A stretch of DNA of 64,000 nt from Spartinivicinus poritis (GTDB lineage Bacteria > Pseudomonadota > Gammaproteobacteria > Pseudomonadales > Zooshikellaceae), in the NCBI RefSeq assembly GCF_028858535.1, contig NZ_JAPMOU010000013.1, forward strand, positions 1 through 64,000, in the 5' to 3' direction. The notes below the pieces were generated by a model. That model saw nothing but the letters and a program-made list of their open reading frames with translations. It was not told where the DNA came from and did no database searches. A program made the translations under genes and the position numbers. Shown here in pieces: positions 1 to 9,361 of this stretch. Numbering within the stretch: the stretch's first letter is position 1; every line of letters starts with the position of its first letter.

Positions 1-165
1 GCAATCCAACAAGAAGGCATTATCTTAGAATACCTTCCTCCCTATAGTCCTGACTTAAATCCAATTGAACACAAATGGGCTCAGGCAAAAGCGATAAGAA
101 AACAGCATCGCTGTGATGATATAGACAAGTTATTTATACAGCATCTTCAATATGCCACTTTATAA
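1..165 (+). CDS. IS630-family transposase, C-terminal fragment (cut by window edge)
   Basis: The first 54 codons are open and end with TAA at 163-165. They contain YLPPYSPDLNPIEHKWAQAK, the hallmark C-terminal block of IS630/Tc1-mariner DDE transposases in which the Glu of NPIEH is the last catalytic acid. The rest of the gene lies left of the window. Bases 166-329 would contain the right end of the element, but I could not identify its terminal inverted repeat without the left end. IS630 elements insert at TA dinucleotides, which matters for the TATA-ended short repeats elsewhere in this window. Confidence 0.85.
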   Translation, partial: AIQQEGIILEYLPPYSPDLNPIEHKWAQAKAIRKQHRCDDIDKLFIQHLQYATL

Positions 166-329
166 TTTTCTAGCTATAGTAATACTTCCATTCAGATGCA
201 ATATTCCCACGCAGTTATGTCAACGGCTAATGACTACACCATTCTTATATTTAATAACTACTTTTTTAAGGAAAGTTCTTAACAGAGCAATTTGATTTTT
301 GCTTATAAGCAACTTAAGGACAATAATCT

Positions 330-1970
330 ATGACAAACTGGATGCGACCCACTTTACATGCACTTTCATTTAGCATGATATGTATTAGCTGTTCAGCAAT
401 TACCTCGCTAAATGCAGAAAGTTATGAATCAAATGAAACCAGCACATTTGCTGATAATTTTGAAACAACCCATTTGATTTATACTCCCGAAGAAATGCTT
501 GCTTTTGATATTAAGGATTATCTTGATAAAAATGCCCCTCATTTATCACCTTATGCAGAAACCATTTCTCACTGGAGTGGGTATTCAACAATAAGTCCTA
601 AAGTGTTAATTACTTTAATAGAAGAACAAACAGGTATGGTAAGTAGCCAGCCAATTAACAGCAACCTTTTGAAGAAACCGTTGGGAAAATTATCCAATAA
701 AAAAGGGTTTTCAAAGCAAATTCGAGATGTCGCCATTCGTCTATCCAAACTTCATTATTATCAAACAGAAGCCTTACATCACCAGGCTACTGAGCAAGGT
801 GCTGCAAACTATGCAGAACACAGCGAATTTTTTGCGTCATCAATAGAAGCACTTTTATCTGCTGCGAAAGATAAAACAACTGACTCTCAAGCTCAGCTCA
901 ATCAACAAGAAGGCATTGCTGCCTATCAACAAACAGAGCTAAGCCGCTTTTACCAAACCTATCAACAGCTCTTCCCAGCAGCAAGCTCTCAAGCCCAACA
1001 ACCACAAGCAGCTGAATACTATAATCGTGCTAGCCTCCCCCCGGCGAATCTTTTGCAACTGCCCTACCCCAAAGGTAGCTACTGGTATTTCGGCGGTAGT
1101 CACACTAATACGGGTAGCGGAAGTTATCCTCAGTCATCACTAGACTTGAATAATGGCGGTCGCTGGGGAGATAACCTGTCTAATATTTGGGTAGTTTCAG
1201 CGGCGCCAGGCAGAGCCGTTAGACACTCATCCTGCTCGTTAGAAATCGTACATGAAGGGGGCTGGTCGACTACCTATTACCATTTAAGTAACATTCAAGT
1301 GCGTACTGGCCAAACAGTCTCACGCAATCAGCGAATTGCCAATTACGCCAATAACCAATCTCAAGCTCTCTGTAACGGAGGCCGTTCGACAGGCCCTCAC
1401 CAGCACTTCTCGCTAAAACGTAACGGCTCATCCTTCCATTTAAATGGTGTTAAGCTTTCTGGTTATACAGTCCGTACCGGTAGAAACAGCTACGATTCAA
1501 ACTGCAACTACTTTTGGTTAGAAAAAAATGGCAATAAATACTGTGCCTGGAACAAGCTATATAACACAGGTGTAGCAAATACTACTCCAAATCCAAGACC
1601 TAATCCGAACCCGAACCCGAACCCGAACCCGAACCCAGACAATGGTAATCAACTAAGCAATGGAATAGCTAAAACAAATTTATCGGCTAGAAAGGGCCAC
1701 AAATACTATTTCACTTTCACAGTCCCTCAGGGTGCAAGAAACCTCAGGTTTACAATGGAAAATACTAGAGGGGATGCTGACATGTACGTTAGATACTACA
1801 GAAAGCCAAGCTTTAACTACTGGGGCTGTCGTCCCTATACGGTAAGACAAAGGGAGTCTTGCAGTTTTAACAGCTTCCCCGCTGGGACCTACCATATCAT
1901 GGTACATGCTTTTACTAATTATTCAGGGGTGAGTATAAAAGCGGAATATGACTCAGGGTATCGTTACTAA
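330..1970 (+). CDS. Secreted LasA-like M23 metallopeptidase with C-terminal PPC domain
   Basis: A 546-residue exported zinc endopeptidase, predicted to cut glycine-rich peptides in peptidoglycan cross-bridges or elastin as LasA (staphylolysin) does. An N-terminal signal segment (about residues 1-29) is followed by a pro-region of roughly 200 residues. The M23 domain (about 240-390) has H258 (GGSH), D272 (SLDLN), H318 (YYHLSN) and H357/H359 (GPHQH). These spacings of 14, 46 and 85 from H258 and D272 nearly match those of LasA, so the zinc site and catalytic histidine look intact. A Pro-Asn linker (about 420-440) leads to a C-terminal PPC-type beta domain (about 445-546) with DADMYVRY and AGTYHIMVHAF. 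PPC domains are usually removed or used for targeting after secretion. The start is supported by TAAGGA 9 bases upstream of the ATG. It stands alone between a transposase tail and a convergent gene. Confidence 0.9.
   Translation: MTNWMRPTLHALSFSMICISCSAITSLNAESYESNETSTFADNFETTHLIYTPEEMLAFDIKDYLDKNAPHLSPYAETISHWSGYSTISPKVLITLIEEQTGMVSSQPINSNLLKKPLGKLSNKKGFSKQIRDVAIRLSKLHYYQTEALHHQATEQGAANYAEHSEFFASSIEALLSAAKDKTTDSQAQLNQQEGIAAYQQTELSRFYQTYQQLFPAASSQAQQPQAAEYYNRASLPPANLLQLPYPKGSYWYFGGSHTNTGSGSYPQSSLDLNNGGRWGDNLSNIWVVSAAPGRAVRHSSCSLEIVHEGGWSTTYYHLSNIQVRTGQTVSRNQRIANYANNQSQALCNGGRSTGPHQHFSLKRNGSSFHLNGVKLSGYTVRTGRNSYDSNCNYFWLEKNGNKYCAWNKLYNTGVANTTPNPRPNPNPNPNPNPNPDNGNQLSNGIAKTNLSARKGHKYYFTFTVPQGARNLRFTMENTRGDADMYVRYYRKPSFNYWGCRPYTVRQRESCSFNSFPAGTYHIMVHAFTNYSGVSIKAEYDSGYRY
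1605..1634 (+). repeat. CCGAAC hexamer tandem repeat encoding the Pro-Asn linker
   Basis: Five exact copies of CCGAAC lie in frame inside the M23 peptidase gene and encode alternating Pro and Asn between the peptidase and PPC domains. Each copy adds or removes two residues, so slippage changes linker length without breaking the frame. Confidence 0.9.
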
Positions 1971-1990
1971 TAGATTATTCTGACTGGGAC

Positions 1991-2015
1991 GCTAAGAGGG
2001 ATTGCCCCTCTTAGC
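1991..2015. terminator. Hairpin between convergent M23 and M50 genes
   Basis: GCTAAGAGGG and CCCTCTTAGC form a perfect 10-bp stem around a 5-base loop, 21 bases after the M23 stop and 12 bases beyond the stop of the convergent M50 gene. There is no clear T run on either side, so it may be a bidirectional terminator or only a 3'-end protecting hairpin. Confidence 0.5.
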
Positions 2016-2027
2016 TAACACTGTTGA

Positions 2028-2669
2028 TTAAACAAAGGTGATATAAGGTAAAATAGTCATACCCAATTTAAAAATAAAATCAAAAATTGGCACTCCCATT
2101 ATGCTTAGTGCCATTAATACCAGTAACACCCCTATACCATAGCGACTATTGTATTCCTGATACTTTGCAGCCAAGTGCTTAGGCAGTAGATAAGGCAGAA
2201 TGTAATGGCCATCTAAAGGGCCTAGAGGGATCAAATTAAAAATCATCAACACCAGGTTAATAATAGCGAGATAACTAAAAAAGAGCCTTGGCCCTTGCCC
2301 CTCAAATATATCCCACCCTTGAGCAAGCCCAAAACCATATAAATTAATGGTTACTAAGGCCAATAAGAGGTTCATACCAGGCCCAGCGGCCGCAACAACC
2401 ATGCTCGCCCAGCGAGAGGTAAAGTTACGAGGATCAGTCATAACCGGTTTGGCATAACCAAAGCCAATGACTGCTACCATTAATAGCCCAAGCGGATCAA
2501 TATGAGACATGGGGTTAAGATTTAACCGCCCCATTCGCTCTGCAGTATCATCCCCATATAACTTGGCGGTTAACGCATGGCCATATTCATGAAAAGTAAG
2601 TGCCATCACAATGGCAATCAGTAGAAGGATAAAGGCGGCTATCTGACCTTGATAGAGTAATTGCAGCAT
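2028..2669 (-). CDS. M50-family membrane metalloprotease (site-2-protease-like)
   Basis: An integral membrane zinc protease of about 213 residues. The first helix carries HEYGH (H27, E28, H31), the zinc-binding and catalytic motif. A second motif, NLIPLGPLDG with D153, supplies the third zinc ligand. Four or more hydrophobic segments surround them. It belongs to the short, PDZ-less M50 group that resembles Rv0359/YwhC-type proteins rather than RseP, and its substrate cannot be told from context. I chose the ATG at 2669 because AGGAG lies 11 bases upstream and the first helix follows directly. The frame stays open to an ATG at 2777, but that adds 36 non-conserved-looking residues and has no ribosome binding site. 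Confidence 0.85.
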   Translation of the reverse strand: MLQLLYQGQIAAFILLLIAIVMALTFHEYGHALTAKLYGDDTAERMGRLNLNPMSHIDPLGLLMVAVIGFGYAKPVMTDPRNFTSRWASMVVAAAGPGMNLLLALVTINLYGFGLAQGWDIFEGQGPRLFFSYLAIINLVLMIFNLIPLGPLDGHYILPYLLPKHLAAKYQEYNSRYGIGVLLVLMALSIMGVPIFDFIFKLGMTILPYITFV

Positions 2670-3092
2670 TCTATGACTAACTCCTAGGGCACAGGGTAAC
2701 AACGGCTTCCCTGTAATACACAAAGCATCAAGCTTACCGCCTGTTGATTCCATTAGCAAATAAGCAACTAAGGACATCTAGCAAGCGTGTATTAAGCAAG
2801 GTTATGAGTGCAGCAAGCACAACTGCCGAAACAATGGCTACAAGTGCTTTGTATCCAGTAGCCTAGTAGCTCCTATTCAAGCTTAAGCTCTTCAGGCATC
2901 CACCATGAGGTATCAAAGTGATAGGAAGGTATCTGTAATTACTATTTGTAATACGATTTTTTATTTCATATAACTACTTGCTATTGATACACCTTGCGAA
3001 TGCTTACCAAATAATTCACCTACTAACTTACTAGTGGTGCATTTATAAAACTGGGTTACAGCCATTCGCGAAGGTGTCCTTATCAACCAAGA
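2670..3092. other. Gap without a recognised gene; contains one repeat-end sequence
   Basis: About 420 bases between the M50 gene and the last gene of the exported-protein cluster. I see no supported ORF. GCCATTCGCGAAGG at 3061-3074 is the inverted-repeat end motif of the MITE-like family at 6001, 17642 and 42512, so a solo or degraded copy may be here. The remainder holds nothing I can name. Confidence 0.4.
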
Positions 3093-4190
3093 TCAAATAA
3101 ATAAATTCTGATTTAATAGTCTATATTGAAACTCCTTAGTTAACGCTTTAGATAAATCATCAAGTACAGACTTCTGCTGTAAAAACTTTCTCAATAGCTT
3201 AATGTAAAATGAACCTACATTGGTATTTTTAAACTTTATATTATTGGGATAAAGCTTTGTTACATAAATCGACAGTGTATTCAAGTCCAAGTAGAGATCC
3301 ATACTAATATCCATGGTAGCAGTGATATTACTGCTTAAGAGTGGTATTCGAAAAAATACTTCGCCTTTAAAGTTATGGATATTATTGCTACTTAATAAAT
3401 AGATTTTTTTATTACTGACTTTTACTACAGTTTTATCTTCTAGCATATACCCTTTAAATATACTATCAGTAATATCAACTGATATACCTGAACCTAAATA
3501 AAACTTTTTATCTAAGACACCGTCCAAGCGAATATGTCGATTAAAAAGCTGATACTTCATCCACTCAGTATGATATTCTTCATTACGATCACGGATGTCT
3601 AAGTCTGAAGATCTAAAATCAACCTTTATACTAGCAAGCGCCTCAAACATTTCATTTCTTGACGGAAACTTATACTCAATCAAGCCCGTCATAAACGCGT
3701 TATTTTGAGTCAATATTTTAAACAGGTTTAACTGCTCTTTAGTAATCCGTAACTTGTAATACAACAAAGGGCTTTGGTTAAATACAGAGTCTGGCGTTAA
3801 ACTTGTTTGTATCGTTCCTACGGCGTCAGGTATATTCAGCACTGCCTGAGAATATTGTTTTGGCAACGGTAGAAATACAATAGTTGGATTACTGGCTTGA
3901 ATTTCTGCGATCTTAGCTGCTGATTTTCTAAAGTCAGGTCCAAGAATAAAATAAAGCTCATAATCATTTGTGCTAGGTATTTTTTCAAGAAAAACTTTAC
4001 GATTATGAATACTCCACTCCCTAGGCACCACATAAATCACTTTTGGGTCGGTTGTAAGAAAGCCAAAAACCTCACCATTATTATCTAAAATGGTTTCGGT
4101 TACTTCCGGAGCACTAGTTTCAGCTACCGTACTATTTACGCAAAACAGAACCAACAAAACGCCAAAAAAATAATTTATTTTATTTAACAT
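3093..4190 (-). CDS. Exported protein of unknown function (365 aa)
   Basis: I do not recognise this family. Residues 1-23 form a clear Sec signal peptide ending at VAE. The mature part is mixed alpha/beta with no cysteines and no catalytic motif I can identify. An early strand, KVIYVVPREW, resembles KIYYIPKRG in the 422-residue protein at 9415 and KVLYVSPSS in the 658-residue protein at 6083, so these may share a distant N-terminal domain; that is a weak visual similarity. It is the last gene of a minus-strand run of exported proteins, 73 bases after the 363-residue gene. The ribosome site is weak (GAGA). Confidence 0.7.
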   Translation of the reverse strand: MLNKINYFFGVLLVLFCVNSTVAETSAPEVTETILDNNGEVFGFLTTDPKVIYVVPREWSIHNRKVFLEKIPSTNDYELYFILGPDFRKSAAKIAEIQASNPTIVFLPLPKQYSQAVLNIPDAVGTIQTSLTPDSVFNQSPLLYYKLRITKEQLNLFKILTQNNAFMTGLIEYKFPSRNEMFEALASIKVDFRSSDLDIRDRNEEYHTEWMKYQLFNRHIRLDGVLDKKFYLGSGISVDITDSIFKGYMLEDKTVVKVSNKKIYLLSSNNIHNFKGEVFFRIPLLSSNITATMDISMDLYLDLNTLSIYVTKLYPNNIKFKNTNVGSFYIKLLRKFLQQKSVLDDLSKALTKEFQYRLLNQNLFI

Positions 4191-4263
4191 ATTTTCTCAT
4201 TAACCTTATTATTATAGAAACCCTTTATTACAGATGGAGTTAACAGATATTTCTCAACACTTA

Positions 4264-5355
4264 TCAAAATAAAACTGGAATACCAATGTCACTTGGTTGC
4301 GCCACTTTCTCCTTCCCTTCTAAAGACACTAATCCACTTTTATCAACTGAATAAACATTAATACTAAAGCCGTTATCTTTTAGCTTCATTAACATTTTTA
4401 TATATAGCTTACCATTTTCTGTTTCATCAAATTTAGCTAACTTTGGGTAAAACATATTATGAATGATACGCAAACAAGCCTTTGGGCCAAAAGCGCCATC
4501 ACAATCGATATAGCTGCTAGTACTCATATCAAAAGGTTTTAATCGATTTAAATGTACTATTTTTGACTCATTAAAGCTAACTTGCATGTCTTCATTATTT
4601 GGTAAACTAGCTGATGAGTCTGCATACGGAAACAGAAAGTGCTCTCCTGTAAAATCACCATTAACGATTCTTTGCCGCACGTCATTATTAACCAATAACC
4701 AACGCATTTCATCACTGAAGTCTTGATGGTTAGATACCGTTAACGCAACAAGTGGTACCTGTTCATCTGTATCTAAAGCAAAGTCAGCTTTTATTGTCGT
4801 TTGATTAATGTCAACAAACGGGTACTTTGCTAACAAAGCAGTTACTGCACCTGTTTCTACATCACTAAAATCAATTGAACTATTTATATACCAAACTAAA
4901 TCTACTGGAGAAAGCGCTTGATCAGTAAACGATATTTTTTGGAATAATAAGCCACCAACGGCTCGAATATAACGACCAAGCCCTAAGTCTTTGTGATTAT
5001 TTTTAAGTGACTCTGAAACCAGTATATCTTTCATATTAATTAAGCGTAATACCCATTTATCTGGAAAAGTACAGCTGATACTTTGTAAGCTTTCATCTTC
5101 ATAGCGCCAAGTGAATTCAACTGTTTTATAACCCTCAGGCTCTATATTATATGAAAACGCGTCTTCCTTACCTTGATAGTTCCAATTACTACGCTCTTCA
5201 GTAAGCTGATCATAAATGGCTTGAATCCAGGTAGCAGACACTGTATGGTCGATAATTGGGATAATCTTGGCACAAAGCTCTTTTTTTTCATTCGTTAATG
5301 CATAGCTTTGAGTTTGCAATAGAACCAATATGATAGCGAATAAAATATTTTTCAT
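4264..5355 (-). CDS. Exported protein of unknown function (363 aa)
   Basis: Family not recognised. Residues 1-19 are a signal peptide ending at SYA. The mature protein has four cysteines (ELCAK near the N terminus, SISCTF, then CDGAFGPKACLRI near residue 290), compatible with periplasmic or surface disulphides. It starts 3 bases after the stop of the upstream 189-residue gene, so the two are almost certainly co-translated. AGAAG lies 8 bases before the ATG. With its neighbours it belongs to a set of exported proteins that have no enzymatic signature. Confidence 0.7.
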   Translation of the reverse strand: MKNILFAIILVLLQTQSYALTNEKKELCAKIIPIIDHTVSATWIQAIYDQLTEERSNWNYQGKEDAFSYNIEPEGYKTVEFTWRYEDESLQSISCTFPDKWVLRLINMKDILVSESLKNNHKDLGLGRYIRAVGGLLFQKISFTDQALSPVDLVWYINSSIDFSDVETGAVTALLAKYPFVDINQTTIKADFALDTDEQVPLVALTVSNHQDFSDEMRWLLVNNDVRQRIVNGDFTGEHFLFPYADSSASLPNNEDMQVSFNESKIVHLNRLKPFDMSTSSYIDCDGAFGPKACLRIIHNMFYPKLAKFDETENGKLYIKMLMKLKDNGFSINVYSVDKSGLVSLEGKEKVAQPSDIGIPVLF

Positions 5356-5358
5356 TTT

Positions 5359-5928
5359 TTAATCTTCTATAGAATAAGCCATATAATTTTCTAGTACTTC
5401 TTGAGATACAATTTCATACCTTTTATTATAAATTTTATAAGCTTCCAACATCATCTGCTGCTCCTGTAACAACTGTTCTGTGAGTTGTTGTAGCTCCTGA
5501 TTTATAACATCAAATGTTTCTTGGGAGTAATTTTCTATATTAAGCTGCATATCAGCAAGTTTTGTTTCGAGCATTTGATATTTCTCTAGCGACAAGTCAA
5601 CAGCTGTAACCTGCTCATCAAAGTACTGCTTTTCTTGTTTAGTTCTTTCTTCAATCCTATTTATTATTTTTTCATTAGGCATAATTCCATGATTATCTAG
5701 CTCTTCCACATAGGCTTTCATACCGTTAAGGTCCATTTTTTTTTCAATAACTTTGTTTGTCGGTTTCTTTTCAGCTATTTTATTTTCAACTGACTCATAC
5801 TCAAGCTTTACGATAGGCTCCTGCTTGACTCCATCAACCTCTCTCTCTAATTGAACAGGCCAAAAAACTACCGCCAACCCTATTAAAACACTTAAACCAG
5901 TAACGACTAATATCCTTTTTTTCAACAT
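5359..5928 (-). CDS. Membrane-anchored coiled-coil protein (189 aa)
   Basis: One N-terminal transmembrane helix (about residues 6-22) is followed by a highly charged, Glu/Gln/Lys-rich region with long predicted coiled coil from about residue 60 to 180, and no cysteines. The shape suggests a single-pass periplasmic scaffold or tether. I chose the ATG at 5928 because AGGA lies 6 bases upstream and the helix follows at once; the frame extends to an ATG at 5961 that lacks a ribosome site. The stop is 3 bases before the 363-residue gene, so they form a translationally coupled pair. Function unknown. Confidence 0.7.
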   Translation of the reverse strand: MLKKRILVVTGLSVLIGLAVVFWPVQLEREVDGVKQEPIVKLEYESVENKIAEKKPTNKVIEKKMDLNGMKAYVEELDNHGIMPNEKIINRIEERTKQEKQYFDEQVTAVDLSLEKYQMLETKLADMQLNIENYSQETFDVINQELQQLTEQLLQEQQMMLEAYKIYNKRYEIVSQEVLENYMAYSIED

Positions 5929-6000
5929 ACCACATCCTATTATCTCATCTTCAATTAACAACCTATATCTGATAATAAAAAAAGCAGGTAACAGCGATCA

Positions 6001-6063
6001 TATAGTCAAAGCGAATGATTTTTAGTAACAACAAACCCTAAAAATCATGCGCCAAGAGTATAC
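6001..6063. repeat. MITE-like repeat, short form (63 bp)
   Basis: It begins TATA and ends TATAC. GCGAATGATTTTTAG near the left end is the near-perfect reverse complement of CTAAAAATCATGCGC near the right end, with ACAACAAACC between. It matches both ends of the longer elements at 17642-17768 and 42512-42690 but lacks their interior, so it looks like an internally deleted copy. It lies between two genes of the exported-protein cluster. Confidence 0.7.
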
Positions 6064-6082
6064 CTACTTATTTAACTGCTGA

Positions 6083-8059
6083 TTATAGTCTTACTTTTAC
6101 ATCTACCACTGCTGTACCATGGTTAATGGTGAAAGATTGCTCTTTATAATGACGAGAAATAACTCCTTTTAAGAAGTCTTTATTTTTAGTTCTACCTTTA
6201 TTACTACCAAATAGTTCAGCACCATTTTTGAGTATAATACTACCCACTTGACAATACATGTTACCACCACAGAGTGACATAAGTGCAGTGCCTACAGCTT
6301 TAGCACCTTCACCATTAGGTACTACAGGTGAGTTTTGCGATACTTTCCAGCTTTTTGCATAGGTCAGGATAAACTCAGCAGCAATTTCCTTGATCATCAT
6401 TTGCCGTATACCTTCTATACGTTGACGCTCTTTGAGAGGATCTGGATTCGCACCAGAGGGTGAAATATCTACATCACACTTCATACCCGACTTATCAATT
6501 CGCTTACGTTCAGTTTCACTCCAGCTTTTACGCCAAAATAAGAAACCGCTTGAGCCTTTTGATGCAATAAATGACTGGAATTTCTCTATATCTAACCGAC
6601 AGCTAACATTAATAGGGTCTGTTTTAACAAAGTAATCGTAATCAAAAGCAACTGTTTGTGCCAATACATTACTGCTTCTTGACTTATAATATGGCACTGT
6701 AATTTCTGGATTAAAGCTATAATTTGAAGCCTTATATTCCGCTTTTACTATATTTTGTTGTGGTGTAGAAGACCCAGTACAATATGCACCACGGGTAACT
6801 ATGTTTCTAAAATTTCCAGACCCGTTATTTTTGAGTGTTTTAGCTTCTGGCTCTACTGTCGCACCATCTTTTGTAAACATATGTTCAGGCACTTCAGTAT
6901 TTGTTGAAACAGCATGACTATTGCCTGCATCACCCACAGTGCTATGAGATAAAGTTGAAGTACCTGCAGTAGAGCCTGAGACATGATTATTTATTTTCAT
7001 ATCTCTCTTAGCATGCCCTTTAATATTAAAGATAGGGAGCCTAGATACGGTATAACCATGGAAAAAGTGATTAATTGAACTGTATCGATTCACTGCTGCA
7101 CGAAGTAATGTTTCTTCTTGCCCCCAAATACTATAACTGGCAGCAGCAATGCCCACTGGTGTTGTTTCAAGTTTTTGTCTAATTTCCTCACTTCTATTCC
7201 ATGCTTCAATAGAACTATTATTGAACGTTACAAAAATACTCGACAATGTCGATATTTGCTGTTGGATTTCTTCCATATTTGGTATTGCTGCCTGATAATC
7301 ACCAAGTGCCTGGCTATAAAGCGGCCTAACTTTTATCAAACGTTTATAAGCTTCTTTGTAAGCCGCTTTTGCTTCAGGTGTTTTTTCTTTAGCTTCCTGT
7401 TTAGCAGCAGCAATAGCTTCTTTTAATGCAGTTATCTCCTCTTCTTCTGTTGCTAAACTTAATAAGCTAATGAGTTCTGTAATTTTAGAAGATAAGGCTT
7501 TTAGTTCACTATCGGCTTTATCAAAGTCAGCTTGGGCAGTATCAAACTCAAACTTATACTTAGTATACTTAGCCACTATTGCCTTATTTTGTTCTTTTAG
7601 CCTATCTATCTCAGCTATTTTGCTGGCCATTTTATCTAAAATAGTAGTTTGTCTGACATAATTACCAAACTGACTATCAAAATAAGGTGAAAAAGGACCT
7701 GCTTTAGCAGCAGCTTGTAAGTCACCAGAAGGCATATTGTAAGTTATGTTATATTGCCCTTGTAAGTAATTACAACCAGGGGTACTGTTAATTTCAAATG
7801 AGCCAGTTTGGGTCTTTTTAGATGATGGAGAAACATATAACACTTTAAGTCTAGGGTCATGATCTCCTAAGATACTAACCCCCTTCAATAGGGGATCATT
7901 TTTTATTGCATAGGATTGGAATTTGTCTAATTTAGCAGTATTAGTGTTAGGCTTGGGTAATGCTACAGCCTGCATTGTGGCAGCAGAAACAGCCATGGCA
8001 AGTAGCGAAACGGTGAATTTACTTTTGAGCATCTCTGACTTACATCCTTGTTTGTTCAT
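6083..8059 (-). CDS. Large exported protein with central coiled coil (658 aa)
   Basis: I do not recognise the family. A signal peptide (LLAMAVSAATMQAVA) ends near residue 33. The region 35-125 is probably beta-rich. Residues about 130-300 are a long coiled coil rich in Ala, Glu and Lys. The C-terminal half (330-658) is mixed, with paired cysteines (CDVDIS; CGGNMYC) and a Trp/Arg-rich FLFWRKSWSETER segment. It may be a surface or periplasmic structural protein. Two starts are possible: the ATG at 8059 has GGGGTG 5 bases upstream, and an internal ATG at 8032 gives a more compact signal peptide. Because the upstream transcript appears to end at the terminator near 8385, this gene should have its own promoter in 8060-8384. 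Confidence 0.7.
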   Translation of the reverse strand: MNKQGCKSEMLKSKFTVSLLAMAVSAATMQAVALPKPNTNTAKLDKFQSYAIKNDPLLKGVSILGDHDPRLKVLYVSPSSKKTQTGSFEINSTPGCNYLQGQYNITYNMPSGDLQAAAKAGPFSPYFDSQFGNYVRQTTILDKMASKIAEIDRLKEQNKAIVAKYTKYKFEFDTAQADFDKADSELKALSSKITELISLLSLATEEEEITALKEAIAAAKQEAKEKTPEAKAAYKEAYKRLIKVRPLYSQALGDYQAAIPNMEEIQQQISTLSSIFVTFNNSSIEAWNRSEEIRQKLETTPVGIAAASYSIWGQEETLLRAAVNRYSSINHFFHGYTVSRLPIFNIKGHAKRDMKINNHVSGSTAGTSTLSHSTVGDAGNSHAVSTNTEVPEHMFTKDGATVEPEAKTLKNNGSGNFRNIVTRGAYCTGSSTPQQNIVKAEYKASNYSFNPEITVPYYKSRSSNVLAQTVAFDYDYFVKTDPINVSCRLDIEKFQSFIASKGSSGFLFWRKSWSETERKRIDKSGMKCDVDISPSGANPDPLKERQRIEGIRQMMIKEIAAEFILTYAKSWKVSQNSPVVPNGEGAKAVGTALMSLCGGNMYCQVGSIILKNGAELFGSNKGRTKNKDFLKGVISRHYKEQSFTINHGTAVVDVKVRL

Positions 8060-8384
8060 TATTGCACCCCGAAGGAATAGAAAATATTTTATTTTACAAT
8101 TCCATTGAATAAACTGTAGGTATTTTTAATCTTTAAAGGCTCGCTAATAATTGATTAGACTCACCCCATAAGTAGTTTTTATTAGTAATTTGAGCACAAA
8201 TCAAACTACCACTCTACTTTACAAATCAACCCTTCTATTTAACATACTTAAACAAATATATACTTTTTATGAATAACAAGTATTACTAATTTAATACAAA
8301 TCTCCTAAAAAACTAACAGCCTAACAAATCAGAAAACCAACAAAAAATATTATATTTACCAAACTGCCAACAAAAATTTTCATC
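8060..8384. other. AT-rich intergenic region, expected promoter of the 658-aa gene
   Basis: About 325 very AT-rich bases between the 658-residue gene and the terminator of the upstream pair. No ORF is supported. A promoter for the leftward gene is expected here on positional grounds, but no single -35/-10 pair stands out. Confidence 0.35.
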
Positions 8385-8443
8385 TAAAAAGAAAAAACCG
8401 CTAATCCCACCCAAATATATTTAGAGCAGGTTTAGCGGTTTTT
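8385..8443 (-). terminator. Intrinsic terminator after the 422/282-aa gene pair
   Basis: On the minus strand AAAAACCGCTAA (8443-8432) pairs with TTAGCGGTTTTT (8404-8393), a 12-bp stem with a loop of about 27 bases, and the T-rich run continues as TCTTTTT. It sits 24 bases after the stop of the 282-residue gene. The stem and U tract are good; the loop is longer than usual. Confidence 0.75.
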
Positions 8444-8466
8444 ATATAATATTGGATTGTTTGTGA

Positions 8467-9315
8467 CTAATGACGAATTTGAATGGTACGCTTAAGATAG
8501 TTAGTGCCTAGCATGGTATCGCTATTAATACAGAATGATTGATCATTTCTCTCTACAAACAAGTCAATCAAGGTTTTCCATCCTAAATAAGGATCACTAG
8601 AAACAAATAAAGATGAATGAGTTTGTGCCAGCTTAGCACTGTAATAAAACAGTTGATTTTTATCTTTTGTACAAAATCCCTTATTCGGCCTTGAATAGGA
8701 TAAAATCGCTTCAAATGACAAGTTCTCAATAATTTCTTGGGTTGGTAAAGGAGGCAATGACTCAAAGCTAACCGGTATATTCATATTCACCTTTAATACT
8801 GGATTGCTCGCTAACAGGCGAAAAACAGCAGACTGATTTTCCGGTAAATAAAAAACCATGACTTCACATAAATAAGGATAATTTCCAGGTAATAACTTCG
8901 GTTGATAGCTTTCTGGTAAATGGCTGAAGTGTGCAACTACTTCAGAGTCGATTTGACAACCTTGTTGTCCAGGAGGGATTAAATTAACTTTGGCATCTTT
9001 GATATCATGATCCCGAACAAATGAATAATACTTATTTTCTTCATGTGCTTTTGGGTATAACGAAACAACGACTTTTTTAAAATCAAAGACCTTCGTTGGT
9101 TTTGAAACGACCTTGTTATACTTTGTATACCAAATAGGGCCTCGTTGGATGTCCTTAATTGGTACAAATACCATATTATCTTTTTCAATCAATCGTCCCC
9201 AATCCAAATCAGTAAAGTTGATTGGATGAGCAACAGAAAAACTAGTTATTAGCAAAGCAGGCATAACTAACAGCCAGTATTTTATCCAGCATAGCAGACG
9301 CTTTGTTACATCCAT
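8467..9315 (-). CDS. Exported protein of unknown function (282 aa)
   Basis: Family not recognised. A signal peptide with hydrophobic core LLVMPALLITSFSVAHP ends near residue 30. The mature protein has cysteines at CQID, LCEV, FCTK and FCIN, compatible with two disulphides. GGGA is a plausible ribosome site 9-10 bases before the ATG. It lies downstream of the 422-residue gene with a strong hairpin in the 99-base gap, and both precede one intrinsic terminator, so they are probably one transcript with a processing or attenuation point between them. Confidence 0.7.
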   Translation of the reverse strand: MDVTKRLLCWIKYWLLVMPALLITSFSVAHPINFTDLDWGRLIEKDNMVFVPIKDIQRGPIWYTKYNKVVSKPTKVFDFKKVVVSLYPKAHEENKYYSFVRDHDIKDAKVNLIPPGQQGCQIDSEVVAHFSHLPESYQPKLLPGNYPYLCEVMVFYLPENQSAVFRLLASNPVLKVNMNIPVSFESLPPLPTQEIIENLSFEAILSYSRPNKGFCTKDKNQLFYYSAKLAQTHSSLFVSSDPYLGWKTLIDLFVERNDQSFCINSDTMLGTNYLKRTIQIRH

Positions 9316-9361
9316 TTTCTTGTTCCCGTATTTTAATATAATTATTAGAGGGGCTCTTATA

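Noticed and set aside
2670-2777. N-terminal extension of the M50 protease to the ATG at 2777
   Set aside because: No ribosome site before 2777, while AGGAG precedes the ATG at 2669, which begins directly at the first membrane helix.
7118-8108. Rightward frames opposite the 658-residue gene
   Set aside because: Antisense shadows of a coiled-coil coding region; Phe/Leu/Ser-rich products with no ribosome site.
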